The notes beneath the pieces are model-generated. The model was not told where the DNA came from, did not search any database, and saw nothing but the letters and a program-made list of their open reading frames with translations. The translations under genes and the position numbers were made by a program. 64,000 nt of DNA from Trifolium pratense (Eukaryota > Streptophyta > Magnoliopsida > Fabales > Fabaceae), in NCBI RefSeq assembly GCF_020283565.1, contig NC_060059.1, forward strand, positions 30,306,838 to 30,370,837, written 5' to 3'. Below, piece by piece: positions 1 through 10,381 of the stretch. How positions within the stretch are numbered: position 1 is the first letter of the stretch; each line of letters opens with the position of its first letter.

Positions 1-1435
1 TTCTCCTCCAAACTCATTCTATGTCTCGCTCTATCTAACTCAAGTTTCTCTTCCTTCTTCAAACATTTTCTCTTCCTCTTCCTCTTCTCAGTTTGTCAGT
101 CCTTTGCTCTTATTCATCGTTTTGTGCATCAATATCTTTTTGGTCGACGTTAGATCTGTATGTTGCTCTTGTGTTGTAGTGTAGAGCGTTTTGCTCTGTC
201 GATGTTGTTCAACTTTCTGTACCCTTTTTAGCTTCTTTGGTGTACTTGTTGTACCCATAGATATCTTTTAATAAATTTTTTCTGTTTCTCAAAAATACAC
301 CAGACATAGTTTGGATCTATCAATATTTTTGAGTTTCTTTTGTTTTTGAACATCTGACATAGTTCTGAATCTATCAATTTTATGGATCTATTTAAGATTT
401 ATTTGTACTCTTAAATCTGATACAAACCACCCTTCCATTCGTCGAATTTGATGAATCGAATCTGCCGTAACCGAACCCTCTAAACGGATGGGAATGGTTA
501 GTAATACTTCAACCAACGATTTACTCGGTTTGGGATTTTGAGCTCGATTCTGATTGGACCGACTGATGTCCACCAGTACCCAGAAAGACAAAAAGCTAAA
601 AACCAAACTAAACCCAGGAAGGAAAATCTTGTTCTTTTCCCTATTTATAAGTTCTAAGAAATTATGTATAGCAGTACCTCCTGGCTTCATTTAGATCCCA
701 TATTTTTACCCTATTTCATCACCCAATTCATTTACTAAAAAACTAAAATATATCCCTCTCAGATCCACAATTTTCATCTTCATAGAGCAAAGAACAGCAT
801 GAGTGAAGCGAAGGGAAGAGTTACATACTCTGACAGAGAGCAGAATATACACTGATTGCAAAGAGAAAATGAAGCTAAAATTGATGAATAATATTCAGAG
901 AAACAACTAATTTAACTCACAACAACTCATTGAACTCATCTCAAAATGAAAGGACATAAATGTGAGATTCTCTTACTTTTTACAGTATTCTTTACAAAGT
1001 TTTTTTTTGTTGTTTTTTTTTCTGTTTCTCGAAACTCTTTTGAGAATCGTAGGATTTTTTTCTATTTTTTTTTTCATTGTTTATATTTAAAAATAATTTT
1101 TTGATATGCTACCAGAAAGTAACTCTCAATTAATGCAGTTTTCAGATTTTTTGTTTTGAAATTTTGTTTTTTTTTTAAAAACATTTTAGAAAAACAAAAA
1201 AAGTCTGTCCTAATTCATTAAGAGGTGCATTTAACAATTGCAGCAACAAATTTTATTTATAGCACTCAATGATTGCTATTATTGTGAAACTTGTTTAATC
1301 ACCTATAAAATTAATTTGGTTGAGTAAATAGTTATTATAAATCACATTATATATCTGTTTGTCTTCATCTTAGGCATATAAATACATGATGGGTTTGATC
1401 AGGCTCATTAAAGGCCTTAAAGTAAAACTTAGCTT
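1..1435. other. AT-rich intergenic DNA, no gene seen
   Basis: I see no convincing coding exon, RNA gene or transposon terminus here. The longest open frame (388-690, minus) is low-complexity, lacks a recognisable domain and has no splice-compatible partner. Pyrimidine-rich stretches near the left edge could belong to a leader of a gene outside the window, but nothing supports this. Confidence 0.5.
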
Positions 1436-2359
1436 ACATCAAATTTGAGAAACCAAAATTAAAATGGAATGCTTGTTAGTGGTTTCTTTTGGCACTATGA
1501 AGCACGCTTTTGATAATTGTCTGTGCATATGGTTCGCCGAGAGGGAGCCATTATTTTATGCGATATTTGTGTTACGAGATTCATTAGTGTAAAACGGGAA
1601 TAACAACAAGCTTCACTCTATAGCAAACGCCAACTTTATACCTTACGACATTGATTTTCTAGGGGATCATCGAGTCCTACTGTAACACCCGAACCCATTA
1701 TTTAAGTAATTCTACCTTTAATAAATCTTTTTCATAATACGCGACGGAAAATTGCAATTTAAGTTATAGAATATTAGTTCTAGGTATTACACTCCTCTTT
1801 ACAAAATAATACTAACATGATTATTTAATAAAAACTCGTTTTATACAATATAAATTCTCTTATAAAAGATATATTTTTCCAATCTAAATACATGAGTCAT
1901 GAATGACTCTATATACTATATACAACCCCCTTTCCCATTTCCCAATCAGAGCAGAGCTTCACCAAAGACTTGAACAACGAAACACACATATCCTGTAAAA
2001 TCTGGACCCCCAACGGTCCAGCACATAACACATAAAAGAGAGTTAGACAACATACTCAAAATATACAAGTGTAAGTAAATGGTACTTAAACACTTCTTCA
2101 TAAAACATGCATAATCATACATTATACACATACATCATCATCTATCATTCAATTGTAAGTTCTAGATCATTATAATCAAACATCACTTCAACGAATAGAA
2201 ATAAGCCCACTTAGCAAAATATGTGTCACTTAACAATTATCACATAAATGCAAACATATGTGTCACATATCAAATATCAAATAATGTACACATATCCTAA
2301 TGCAATCTAATGCCACAATCTTCATGCTATGTCCCCTAGACATATCTTATGCATGTGGT

Positions 2360-2710
2360 ACCATCGTCTTTATTAGAGTATCTCACCTCTAATATCCTTC
2401 TTTATCGGATAAATATAATCTGATATCCTTCTTTATTGGAATATCCAATATCCCTAATATAATTCATGAATGCATGTATGTTTTCATGAATATTCTCACA
2501 TCAACAATCACATATAGCATTAAGCTCGTCATTTATAAATGTGGAACACTATCCAACATTTCGTCTTTATTAAGATAACACTATACCTAAATATACGTCT
2601 TTATCGAATAACATAATTCGATATCCTTCTTTATTAGAATCACATAATCCTAATATCCTTCTTTATTAAGTTGATTAACACATTAATATACTTCTTTGAT
2701 ATTTAACAAA
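2360..2710. repeat. Irregular tandem repeat around ATATCCTTCTTTATT
   Basis: A motif close to ATATCCTTCTTTATTNGA recurs about eight times with variable spacing inside the solo LTR. Copies alternate CTTCTTTATT and GTCTTTATTA forms. It is non-coding and probably arose by slippage within the LTR. Confidence 0.6.
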
Positions 2711-2923
2711 CATCATCAACAATCATCAACACATACAATACATTTAATCACATTTTTAACACAATACTAATAATATAAGTAAAGTGTATTAAGCATGCAT
2801 TTTATCATAAAACAAACTCCGGAATCGGAATCTACGCGAAAAACTGGGTAAAATACATAATATAACATATTGGAACCCTCAAAGCCCTTCAAATTTCAAA
2901 ACAGCAAAGTGCTGTGCTGTCAC

Positions 2924-3056
2924 GGTGGCTGAGCGAGGGCTTAGCGAGCCGTAGCGAACCTGCCCTGTTCGCTGAGCGAAGGCTTAGCGAGCTGTAGCGA
3001 ACCACACCAGTGGAACTCATGCTCGTGGCGAGCTGTAGCGAGCCGTAGCGAACAGC
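2924..3056. repeat. GC-rich minisatellite with unit around GCGAGCCGTAGCGAAC
   Basis: Four degenerate copies of TTAGCGAGC(C/T)GTAGCGAAC and related GAGCGAGGGC stretches lie here, inside the solo LTR. The block is markedly more GC-rich than its surroundings. Confidence 0.65.
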
Positions 3057-4167
3057 TCCTGCCAGAAATGCTCAAAACATGCGATTTCCACCTAAATTCA
3101 CCCAAAAATCCCATTTTTCATGTTATAAACCCCAAATGAGTTTGTATTCAAGTGCAACAAACATATCTAAACGCAAAAGGAGGGTTCATTTCACCGATCT
3201 ACCATTTTTACTACGAAAAAGTAAAGATTTACCACTTTTACTCAAAACACTCAAGAACACAATGTTCTTGAGTTTAATCCTCTATAAATCCCATTTTTAT
3301 CCAATAGATTCGTTCATACATCATGGTAAGAGCATGTTAAACATGTTATGAACCTTAGAATCGATTTCCATTAAGAAAATCCATTCACAACTAAAACGAA
3401 AATGGGGTGGAGGAAGTTCGGGTGAGGAGAAATCGACATTCTCCCCTTCCTCGAGTCACCCACGAATATGAAATCTACTCTCTTACCTTAATCCGACGAA
3501 AGCTCAACGATTGCTCCTAGAATCTCTCCTCCAAGCTCTTGCCCTAGCTCCTCTTCTCTTCCTTCTCTCTACTTCCCAAGAAGAGAAATAATGATATTTC
3601 TCTTTCTACCTTGCCCTATATGGGCGCCCCTCACATGCCAAGGCCCATTGGGCCTCAAGCCCAATAGCTTGGCCCAACTTGCGTTAACTCTCACTAACTC
3701 GCGCGTTAACTAAAACTCTCGATAAATAACTTAAAGTTACTATCTTACTTGAAAACCACATCACCAAATAATTAAACACTTAAATAGTGAATAATAAATT
3801 TGGGTCGTTACACATACTGCATATTTTCTAACGGGAAAACAATTATAGATTTTCTCAGTAAACGACTTCTCCAATGGAAGTAGGTTACCTAGAAAATTTA
3901 TTATTGTTTTTCCGTTGGAAAATCTACCAGTTGGACTTCGATGATCCCTTGGAAAATCAATGTTGTAATAAGGCATATAATTGGCTATTGGTATATCACT
4001 TGTTGTTATTCCCATCCACTAATGAATTTTCAAACACAAACATTGTAGAAAATAATGGCTCCCTCGGTGAATCATATGTAGAGACAGTTATCAGAAGGAT
4101 GCTTCATAGTGCCAAAGAAACCACTATTAAGAATTTCATTTTAATTTTGTTTTCTCAAAATTGATGT

Positions 4168-4927
4168 CTGTTTTACCTTTAGTCCTACAATGAGCTTGGC
4201 CAAGCTAAACAAGTATATATATGTCTAACGTGAAGCCAAATAGATCAAAACATGATTTGTACATAACATGGCTTAGTCTTCTTTTTGAGGAAATTGTGGG
4301 TAGGTGGTTATATAAATCTACAATTAATATTAATTCTTTCATTTCTTCATTGAATTTATCCGTACAAATGAACATTATAATTAATTAAGGTGATATATTG
4401 ATTCCTGAGTTATTGAAATGGAATCTATGGTAAATATCAATAGATGGATTCATAATAGATTAATACACACACGTACAAATCCATTGATAAAATATGGATC
4501 GATACATGAAACATACATATTAGGTAAGGCTTGATATTCGAATGAGAGTGGTTTGTGTTGCCAAATTTGTGACCTTAAAATCTTCTCAAGTTACCAAACA
4601 ACCTAATGTATGTTTTGGTGGAAATGACCTCTGAAACTTTTTGTTCACATAGTAATTTATATAGTTTTTTTCTTCTTTCTTGAAATACATTACATAGGTG
4701 ATTTCTGATAATTTCTTGATTGATTTTTTATTTATGTCTTCAATAAGATTTTATAACATGAATGCATATAATAAAAAATTAATTATATACTATACTCAAC
4801 CTTGTGATTACTATAGATACTCAATCTTGAGTAGGTTATATTTGTGTCTTTTTGCAGGTCTTATTATAAAGTAAAAACCACTTATTAATTACAATACAAA
4901 ATATGGAGATTCACCAATGTCGTAGTT

Positions 4928-5008
<81 letters not shown>

Positions 5009-5013
5009 GTTTG
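4168..5013. other. Gene-free AT-rich DNA ending in a TA microsatellite
   Basis: Nothing coding is recognisable. From about 4929 to 5006 the sequence is almost pure (TA)n with one interruption. The open frame across it is only a translated dinucleotide repeat. Confidence 0.6.
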
Positions 5014-5142
5014 GTCCCACACATTTCCTAATTGTGCGATTTTGGACCCCTAGTTTCGAAACGAGCGATTTTGGTCGCCCACATTTGCCCCCTTTTGCAT
5101 TTCTAGGTCCATGTTGACTATTTTGACCAAAAAACTGCTGAC
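5014..5142. repeat. Dispersed repeat, copy A of an inverted pair
   Basis: About 125 bp containing GGTTTGGTCCC, TTTCCTAATTGTGCGATTTTGG, GAAACGAGCGATTTTGG and TTGACTATTTTGACCAAAAAA. The same series of blocks, reverse complemented, lies at 9188-9322. Each copy abuts a long (TA)n tract on its outer side. The pair may be the ends of one larger element or two insertions of one family. Confidence 0.7.
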
Positions 5143-5345
5143 ACTACAAGAAAAAAGGAGAACAACAACTATCAAATAGCAACGGTTCTAGGCAAACTGC
5201 TGCCGCTTCCACCTTTACTAGCTGTTTCAAACTGCCGCAGTCATCAGTATATTACCGGCCGTTCAAACCGCCACTCTTTCTAAAGTGACGGTCAAATAGC
5301 CGTTGTTATCAAGGTATTACTGTATACTAGTAGCACTACAATCCT
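5143..5345. mobile_element. CACTA (En/Spm) transposon terminus, truncated
   Basis: The stretch starts CACTACAAGAAAAAAGG, the typical plant CACTA terminus. It is followed by subterminal motifs of alternating orientation (AAATAGCAACGGTT, AATAGCCGTTGTTAT, GCCGCAGTC). No matching opposite terminus TTTTTCTTGTAGTG was found in the window, so only one end remains. Confidence 0.65.
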
Positions 5346-5489
5346 AATAATTAATTGTTTTGGAAAATATAACAAGGGGTATTTTTGGAACTTCAAAATT
5401 AAATTGGTCAAATTTGAATTTTTTTCCCTTATAACTAGCAGAACACCCGTGCGTCCGCACGGGAGTCGCGGCGTTGCCGCTCCTCACTT

Positions 5490-6720
5490 GATAACATAAA
5501 ATAGTAATTTATTGGGTAGTAGATTAAAAAATTAAAAACTATCACAAAAGAAACCTTATGTCTCTGTATTAATATTTGAATATAAATGATAATGTAGAAA
5601 TTATGGAAAAATAGGCTACCTTATTAATATATTAGTAAAAACATAGGCCTTGTAAAAATCACAAAAAAATTATGTCCCTGTATTAAATATATGAGTATAA
5701 ATATATCCTTTTAAAATTATTAAAAAATAGGTAACCTTGCTAATATGTTAGTGAAAATATAGGTCTCACAAAAATCATCAAAATAATTAGGTCACCGTAT
5801 TAAATATGAGTATAATCCGTAAAATTGAAAAACAAAATAGACAACTTAATTAATATATAAATAAAAGTATAAGTCCCGTATAAATCACAAAAAAAAAGTT
5901 TCCATATTAATATATGAGTATTTTATAGGTTCCGTAGATGTTATAAAAGAACGGACAAACGTATTAATATGAGTAAAAAACATAGGTCCCGCATAAACCA
6001 CACAAAAGATTAGGTGATCGTATATTAATATATGAGTATAAATATAAGTTCACAAAAAATAGTTAAAAATTAGAAATTTTATTAATAAGAGTAAAAACAT
6101 AGGCCCTGGCCCTGCGTACGTGTATGATATAAAATGTTGTTGTTTTGTTTGGCACACCTTGTGCCAATCAGGACTCATTATTAATAATAAAATTCATTTT
6201 AGTTTGTTTTATATATATTTTTATTTAGACAAGTGATTTTCACACATTTTTATGTTTCATTTGAGTTTTCTTTTGTTGTTCTTGTCTGATGTTGTTTTAA
6301 TCCCGTCTTAGTGCAGAGTTTTTTGTTTGAGTTCGCGTCATGCTACGGTGTTCGGTTTAATTCTGTTGTAGTACGATGTTTGTTTTGTTCAGATTTGCAG
6401 ATTTGCTCCGATTCAGATTCAGTGCAGATTGACACGTACTCTACTTACTTGAATAAATGAATATTGTTTGTTGTTAGTCTAAAAAAAAGAGGAAAAAAAC
6501 ATAGATTCCGTAGAATTAACAAAAAAGATTATGTCCTCATATTAATATATGACTATAACTCGTAAAATTGTAAAAAAAATAAACAACTTTACTAATATAT
6601 GAGTAAAAATATAAGACCTGTGGATATATCCAAAAAAATTAGGTTCCCATATTAATATGAATATAACCCGTAAAATTATTAAAAAAAATAGGCAACATAA
6701 TATTTTAGTCCTATTTTTTC
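5490..6720. repeat. Minisatellite array, ~60-bp unit (ATGAGTAaAAaCATAGGTCCCGTA...)
   Basis: Degenerate tandem units read TATGAGTATAAATATAGGTCC, CGTAAAAATCACAAAAAA, TTAGGTCCC and GTATTAATA. The array is interrupted at about 6105-6490 by a retroposon-like insertion. Confidence 0.7.
6105..6490 (+). mobile_element. Retroposon 3' fragment (LINE-like tail) inside the array
   Basis: This non-repeat block splits the minisatellite array and ends in a short A-rich tail near 6480. Array-like sequence resembling GAG(T/G)AAAAACATAG stands on both sides and could be a target duplication. It has no open frame. It reads like the 3' untranslated end of a plant LINE, but the family is not certain. Confidence 0.4.
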
Positions 6721-6779
6721 TCCAATAATTTTGTTCCGCATAGAAAAATCTCATAAGAACGAAAGTCATATCTTTCTTG

Positions 6780-6900
6780 TGTGATTTGTTTATGGTTTTG
6801 TTTCTCTGACTCTTTGTAAACTTTTGTAGTCTACCTTAGTACGTCTTGTGTTGGGGAGGTTGTCTATGTTAATATATCTCATTTTGGTTTGTTAAAAAAA
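6780..6900 (+). mobile_element. LINE 3'-end fragment
   Basis: The stretch TTAATATATCTCATTTTGGTTTGTT followed by A8, preceded by AGTACGTCTTGTG, is of the kind found at the 3' ends of many legume LINEs. It is short and non-coding, and the recognition rests on memory of that tail type. Confidence 0.4.
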
Positions 6901-7504
6901 ATATTAGTCCTTATATCAACAACAAAAAATCTTTAAAAAAAAAAATCTAAAAAATGTCATTTATTTTTCAACTATAACTTTGTATTTAATTTTTACGGAT
7001 TTTTTAACTAAATGTATCATTCGCGCGCAACTGTAGAGAATAATCCTCTTGAGGTAACTGATAATTTTTATTGTTTTTGTCTCACCATTATTTTACGGGA
7101 GTTTTTCAGTTTTTCAGTTTTTCAGTTTTTCTGTCACCATATTCTTGTATTAAATTAATTAAATTTATTGAGTTGAACTACAAATTGAAAATTAACTTAA
7201 TTAAATATTGGGTTGAAGTCCATAAATCAAGTTGAGTGAATCTAAAATACAAAACATAAACAATAAATGATAAAATTACACTGAAGAAAGGGTTGGACTC
7301 AAATAAAATATCATAAATAAATGGAAACAACACCATATACCTCTATATTGTAAAAAAAGAAAAAACCATACATTTGTTGTCTTATTTGGTATAATGCACT
7401 TATGACGTTGAAATAAAGAATTTCATTGAATCTCTCATTTTATTTGTACACGAATTTTACTCTCTTATTATAAAAAAGAAAAAAAAAATAAACACTTCTC
7501 CTTT

Positions 7505-7956
7505 GGTTCCAAAAATATAACAAATTAATTCATATGGCTTAGTGGTAAATGTAATAAGAAGTGTAACTAAAAGGTTAAGGGTTTGAATCCTACTAAGAAT
7601 TTTTTTAGCATTTTTCTACTAACTTTTTTTAATAAAGACACAAAATAACCCTGAATTGATTATGTGTCAAAAAATGAAAAAGGGGCAAATTGGGAATTTC
7701 ATATGTATGTTCTTTTCTTATATTGTAGATGGTTCCAAAAATATAACAAATTAATTCATATGGCTTAGTGGTAAATGTAATAAGAAGTGTAACTAAAAGG
7801 TTAAGGGTTTGAATCCTACTAAGAATTTTTTTAGCATTTTTCTACTAACTTTTTTTAATAAAGACACAAAATAACCCTGAATTGATTATGTGTCAAAAAA
7901 TGAAAAAGGGGCAAATTGGGAATTTCATATGTATGTTCTTTTCTTATATTGTAGAT
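7505..7956 (+). repeat. Perfect 226-bp tandem duplication with tRNA-like (SINE-type) boxes
   Basis: Bases 7505-7730 and 7731-7956 are, by eye, identical. Each unit contains TGGCTTAGTGGTA and, about 45 nt later, GGGTTTGAATCC. These fit the A and B boxes of a tRNA-derived SINE promoter. The outer edges (CTCCTTTGGTTCC at the left, GGGACGGAGAGAGTA beyond the right) also resemble Stowaway-type ends, so the unit may sit within a MITE. The open frame across copy 2 is spurious. Confidence 0.85.
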
Positions 7957-7989
7957 TTGGGACAAAAAAAAGGGCATTTTTTCTCTTAT

Positions 7990-8335
7990 AAATTGGGACG
8001 GAGAGAGTATTTTAATACGCATGCCTACTTATTTGTAATATTTACGAGAACCTATATTTTTATTCATATATTAATACGCGTGTCTACTGTTTTATAATTT
8101 TTACATTGGCCTATATTTCTACTCATATATTAATACACGTGTTTAATTTTTTATAATTTCTACGCGGACCTATATTTCTACTCATATATTAATACGCGTA
8201 CCTATTTTTTGTAATTCCTACGAGAGCTATATTTCTACTCATATATTAATACGCGCTCCTGTTTTTTTGTAATTTCTACGATAGATATATTTCTACTCAT
8301 ATATTAATACAAGTGCCTATTTTTTTTATAATGTA
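7990..8335. repeat. Inverted minisatellite array, ~60-bp unit
   Basis: About six units of the form ATATTAATACGCGTGCCTA, TTTTTTGTAATTTCTACG, then a segment reading AGACCTATATTTCTACTCAT or close to it. The reverse complement matches the unit of the 5490-6720 array, so the two arrays face each other. Confidence 0.75.
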
Positions 8336-8556
8336 ATGATCAATTATATTGGCTATTTCCTTCCCCTATTTTCCTCCTTTTTTTTCGTCAATTGATAACG
8401 GTCTTTCTCTACACTTTCCCTTAAGAAGGCCTCTTGATCCACCATATTTTTGCTTTGTTCAAATTTAGGTAAACTCCTAAACCTAGATAGCACAATTTTG
8501 ACTCCTAAATTTGATGGTCAAACATCTGCTTAAGGATTGTTTTGATCATAGATTAC
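8333..8556 (-). pseudogene. AGL80-like MADS-box gene fragment, antisense
   Basis: On the minus strand this stretch is a diverged copy of coding DNA at 58566-58790, the second exon of the AGL80-like gene. It matches the region encoding the end of the MADS domain and the following helix. Shared blocks include ATGATCAATTATATTGG, TTTCCCTTAAGAAG(G/A)CCTCTTGATCCAC and GAGTCAAA-type stretches. Indels and an in-frame stop mean it cannot encode the protein. The MADS DNA-binding N-terminus is absent. It ends abruptly where the RNase H relic begins. Confidence 0.75.
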
Positions 8557-8569
8557 GCTTGTTTTGATC

Positions 8570-8997
8570 TAGATATTCGGAATGCCCTCAAGGTTACGCT
8601 TGTTTTATGGAATGCTCGTTTGATAAGTTGGTTGAAGGCAAACATAGACGAATATGTTATGGGCACGCCGACTACAGCTGCTTGTGGAGGTTTGTTCCAT
8701 GATTATATGTCTAATTCGTCTGGACCTTTTGCTAAGAATTTTGGACAGGTTTCAGTTCTATTTGTTGAAATGTTCGCGATCATAATAGCCACGGAAATTG
8801 CTAGTCGTCGTGGTTGGAACTATTTATGGATTGAGAGTGATTCTACAACATCCCTTAGAGCGTTTGAATTACCAAACATCATACCACGGTATCTCCATAA
8901 ATGTTGGTTTAATTGTTTGATGTTGGGTCTTTTGATTACTCGATGGCATATCTTCCTCGAAGGTAATCATTCTGCCGATAAGTTAGCGAAGCACTAA
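8570..8997 (+). pseudogene. RNase H-like domain relic (LINE-type, RVT_3)
   Basis: The frame 8542-8997 gives up to 151 residues. From about residue 25 it follows the plant retroelement RNase H pattern (PF13456 type). It has LKANIDEYVMG in place of the usual N-x-D-G strand, VEMFAIIIATEIA for the glutamate helix, WIESDS for the second aspartate, and GNHSADKLAKH near the end for the last Asp. The reverse transcriptase part is absent. The protein stops right after the last motif, where relatives usually continue, and the first ~20 residues come from the antisense MADS fragment. It is probably a truncated LINE 3' end, not a host gene. Confidence 0.65.
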
Positions 8998-9002
8998 CTA
9001 TG

Positions 9003-9095
9003 GTTGATTGGGTTTCGTATGTTCACTACAATTTTGCAAAAACAAACAATAGCCAGATGTTGGACCAAGATGATGTAGTGTGTGCGTACAACATA
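9003..9095 (+). repeat. Short repeat shared with 56562-56660
   Basis: The stretch around ATTTTGCAAAAACAAACAATAGCCAGATGTTGGACC matches 56588-56640 on the same strand with few changes. The copy at 56.6 kb lies at the start of a putative LTR, so this is probably an LTR fragment. Confidence 0.55.
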
Positions 9096-9187
9096 TGTCA
9101 CCTAAGAAGCGCGCCTTATTTTTCAATTAATATCTTTTGAAGATTGAAATGGATTTTTTTGACACATGTCTTAATGATATTGGACAA

Positions 9188-9320
9188 CCTATAAATTTTT
9201 TGGTCAAAATAGTTAACAAGGACCAGAAAATGCAAATGGGGGGACTAAAATCGCTCGTTTGAAACAAAAGGGACGAAAATCGTACAATTAGGAAACTTGG
9301 GGGATCAAAACTACAATTTA

Positions 9321-9322
<2 letters not shown>
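9188..9322. repeat. Dispersed repeat, copy B of an inverted pair
   Basis: Reverse complement of the family at 5014-5142: TTTTTTGGTCAAAATAGTTAAC, ACTAAAATCGCTCGTTTG, AAAATCGTACAATTAGGAAA. A long (TA)n microsatellite follows it from about 9323 to 9398. The open frame here is antisense to the repeat and is not a gene. Confidence 0.7.
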
Positions 9323-9398
<76 letters not shown>

Positions 9399-9400
<2 letters not shown>

Positions 9401-10381
9401 CTAAATCTTAGTCGAAAAGGGTTACTAATGCATTTCAAAAAGGGTTAGATGAATACTTCTTTATAGACTACATTTTAAGTTTTAATTATTTGTATTTTTA
9501 TTGTCTTCGCCGATAATCAATATTTTTAATTCTTTTCTAGAAGTAACTCATGAAATCATAACATACAATTGACCATGTGAAAACACCGGTGATGGAAATA
9601 TATCCCAAAATGCTTAAATATTTTCTCTGACTCTTATTAATAGTCAACGTAAAAGAAAGGATTAAAGGAAATCCGTTGAAATTTAAAATGAATTCTTACG
9701 TCAGATGTTGTCAGAGACAATCTAGGTATGAAAAACTAATCACCAATATTACTTCCTTCCTTCAAGAACAATGAATAGCAAGATTGGTTTCAGTTAAATT
9801 GTGAGACATGATCAAAATTTGCAACAAAAGAAGTGTGTATGGATGAAAAAGTTTAAGCGCAACTCAAATCAATTTTTGAGATGGTTACATAATGAATAAC
9901 ATGAAGGAAAGACATTAATATATAACAAGAATAACTTTAATGGAAAAATGATTGCAAAAAGGAATATATTTTGAAATTCCTGATACTCAGTGGACAAGTG
10001 ATATGACAGATGCTACAACAGTTGTCTATATATGTAACACAACAGACAAACAGAATAATAATAAAGTGCAGAATAATAAAAGACATAGTAGGTTTGTTAA
10101 CTCCGTTCAGTGTACACACACCTATTCTTGGGGATACCAATCCAGGAGGAATCCACTATAATATTTTATTTCTCTTCATTTTACTAGAGACATTTTTCTG
10201 AAAATTTAATTAATGCACCTTGAACTTTAAAAAGAGTCCTATAAAATGGGACAACAAAATCTTAGAAAAATGTCTTATATATTGGGACTGGGGAGTATAT
10301 ATATATATATAGAGAGAGAGAGGAAAATAGGTAAATGAAATGGTAAAAGAAGTATAAACATTTTCAAGGAGACAAATAATA
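9399..10381. other. Gene-free AT-rich DNA
   Basis: No domain-bearing frame, RNA gene or element end can be supported. A GGGACTGGGGAGTATA motif near 10283 looks like a lone Stowaway-type MITE end followed by a short (TA)n/(GA)n tract. Two overlapping short frames at 9952-10201 have no recognisable content. Confidence 0.5.

Larger units (their letters stand above)
1681..3812 (-). mobile_element. Solo LTR, probably Ty3/gypsy (chromovirus-like)
   Basis: The segment begins TGTAACACCC and ends GGGTCGTTACA, so it has the short inverted TGTAAC...GTTACA ends of an LTR. The outer inverted-repeat element resumes directly on both sides, so this is one LTR with no internal region. The flanking pentamers CCTAC and CATAC differ at one base and may be a decayed target duplication. 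At 2.13 kb with a TGTAAC start it resembles Tekay-type chromovirus LTRs (family knowledge). Minus orientation is inferred from a CATATAGGG TATA-like box followed by a leader-like purine-rich stretch read on that strand (about 3630 down to 3490). Short ORFs inside it are not genes. Confidence 0.65.
1436..4167. mobile_element. DNA element with long inverted repeats, split by an LTR insertion
   Basis: The left arm (1436 to about 1680) and the right arm (about 3900-4167) are inverted copies of each other. Both carry, in opposite orientation, a stretch ending in ACATCAAATTTGAGAAAC or its close variant. They also share a match around GGTTTCTTTTGGCACTATGAAGC, another around GAGGGAGCCATTATTTT, and an inner match around ACATTGATTTTC followed by GGATCATCGA. 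The arms are roughly 250 bp and diverged. Removing the insertion at 1681-3812 brings them back into one short foldback-type element. No transposase remains. Mutator-like foldback is one possible class; no target duplication was clear at the outer ends. Confidence 0.7.
5435..8340 (-). mobile_element. Candidate Helitron, minus strand, right boundary uncertain
   Basis: Read on the minus strand, the left edge is the hairpin CCCGTGCG-GA-CGCACGGG, then TGTTCTG, then CTAG, with a host T immediately after. A short GC-rich hairpin about 10 nt before a terminal CTRR is the diagnostic Helitron 3' end, with insertion between A and T (family knowledge). The body has arrays of a roughly 60-bp AT-rich unit in one orientation at about 5490-6100 and 6480-6720 and inverted at about 7990-8330. 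No Rep/helicase ORF is present, so it would be non-autonomous. The 5' TC end is a guess: GA|T near 8338-8340 fits the rule but is weak. Later insertions interrupt the body. Confidence 0.5.

Noticed and set aside
4926..5117. Open frame of alternating Ile-Tyr residues
   Set aside because: It is a translation of a (TA)n microsatellite running into a dispersed repeat. The same applies to 9127-9438 and 19570-19752.
8542..8570. N-terminal part of the RNase H frame as a true start
   Set aside because: These bases are antisense to the MADS-box fragment, so the first residues are a chance fusion.
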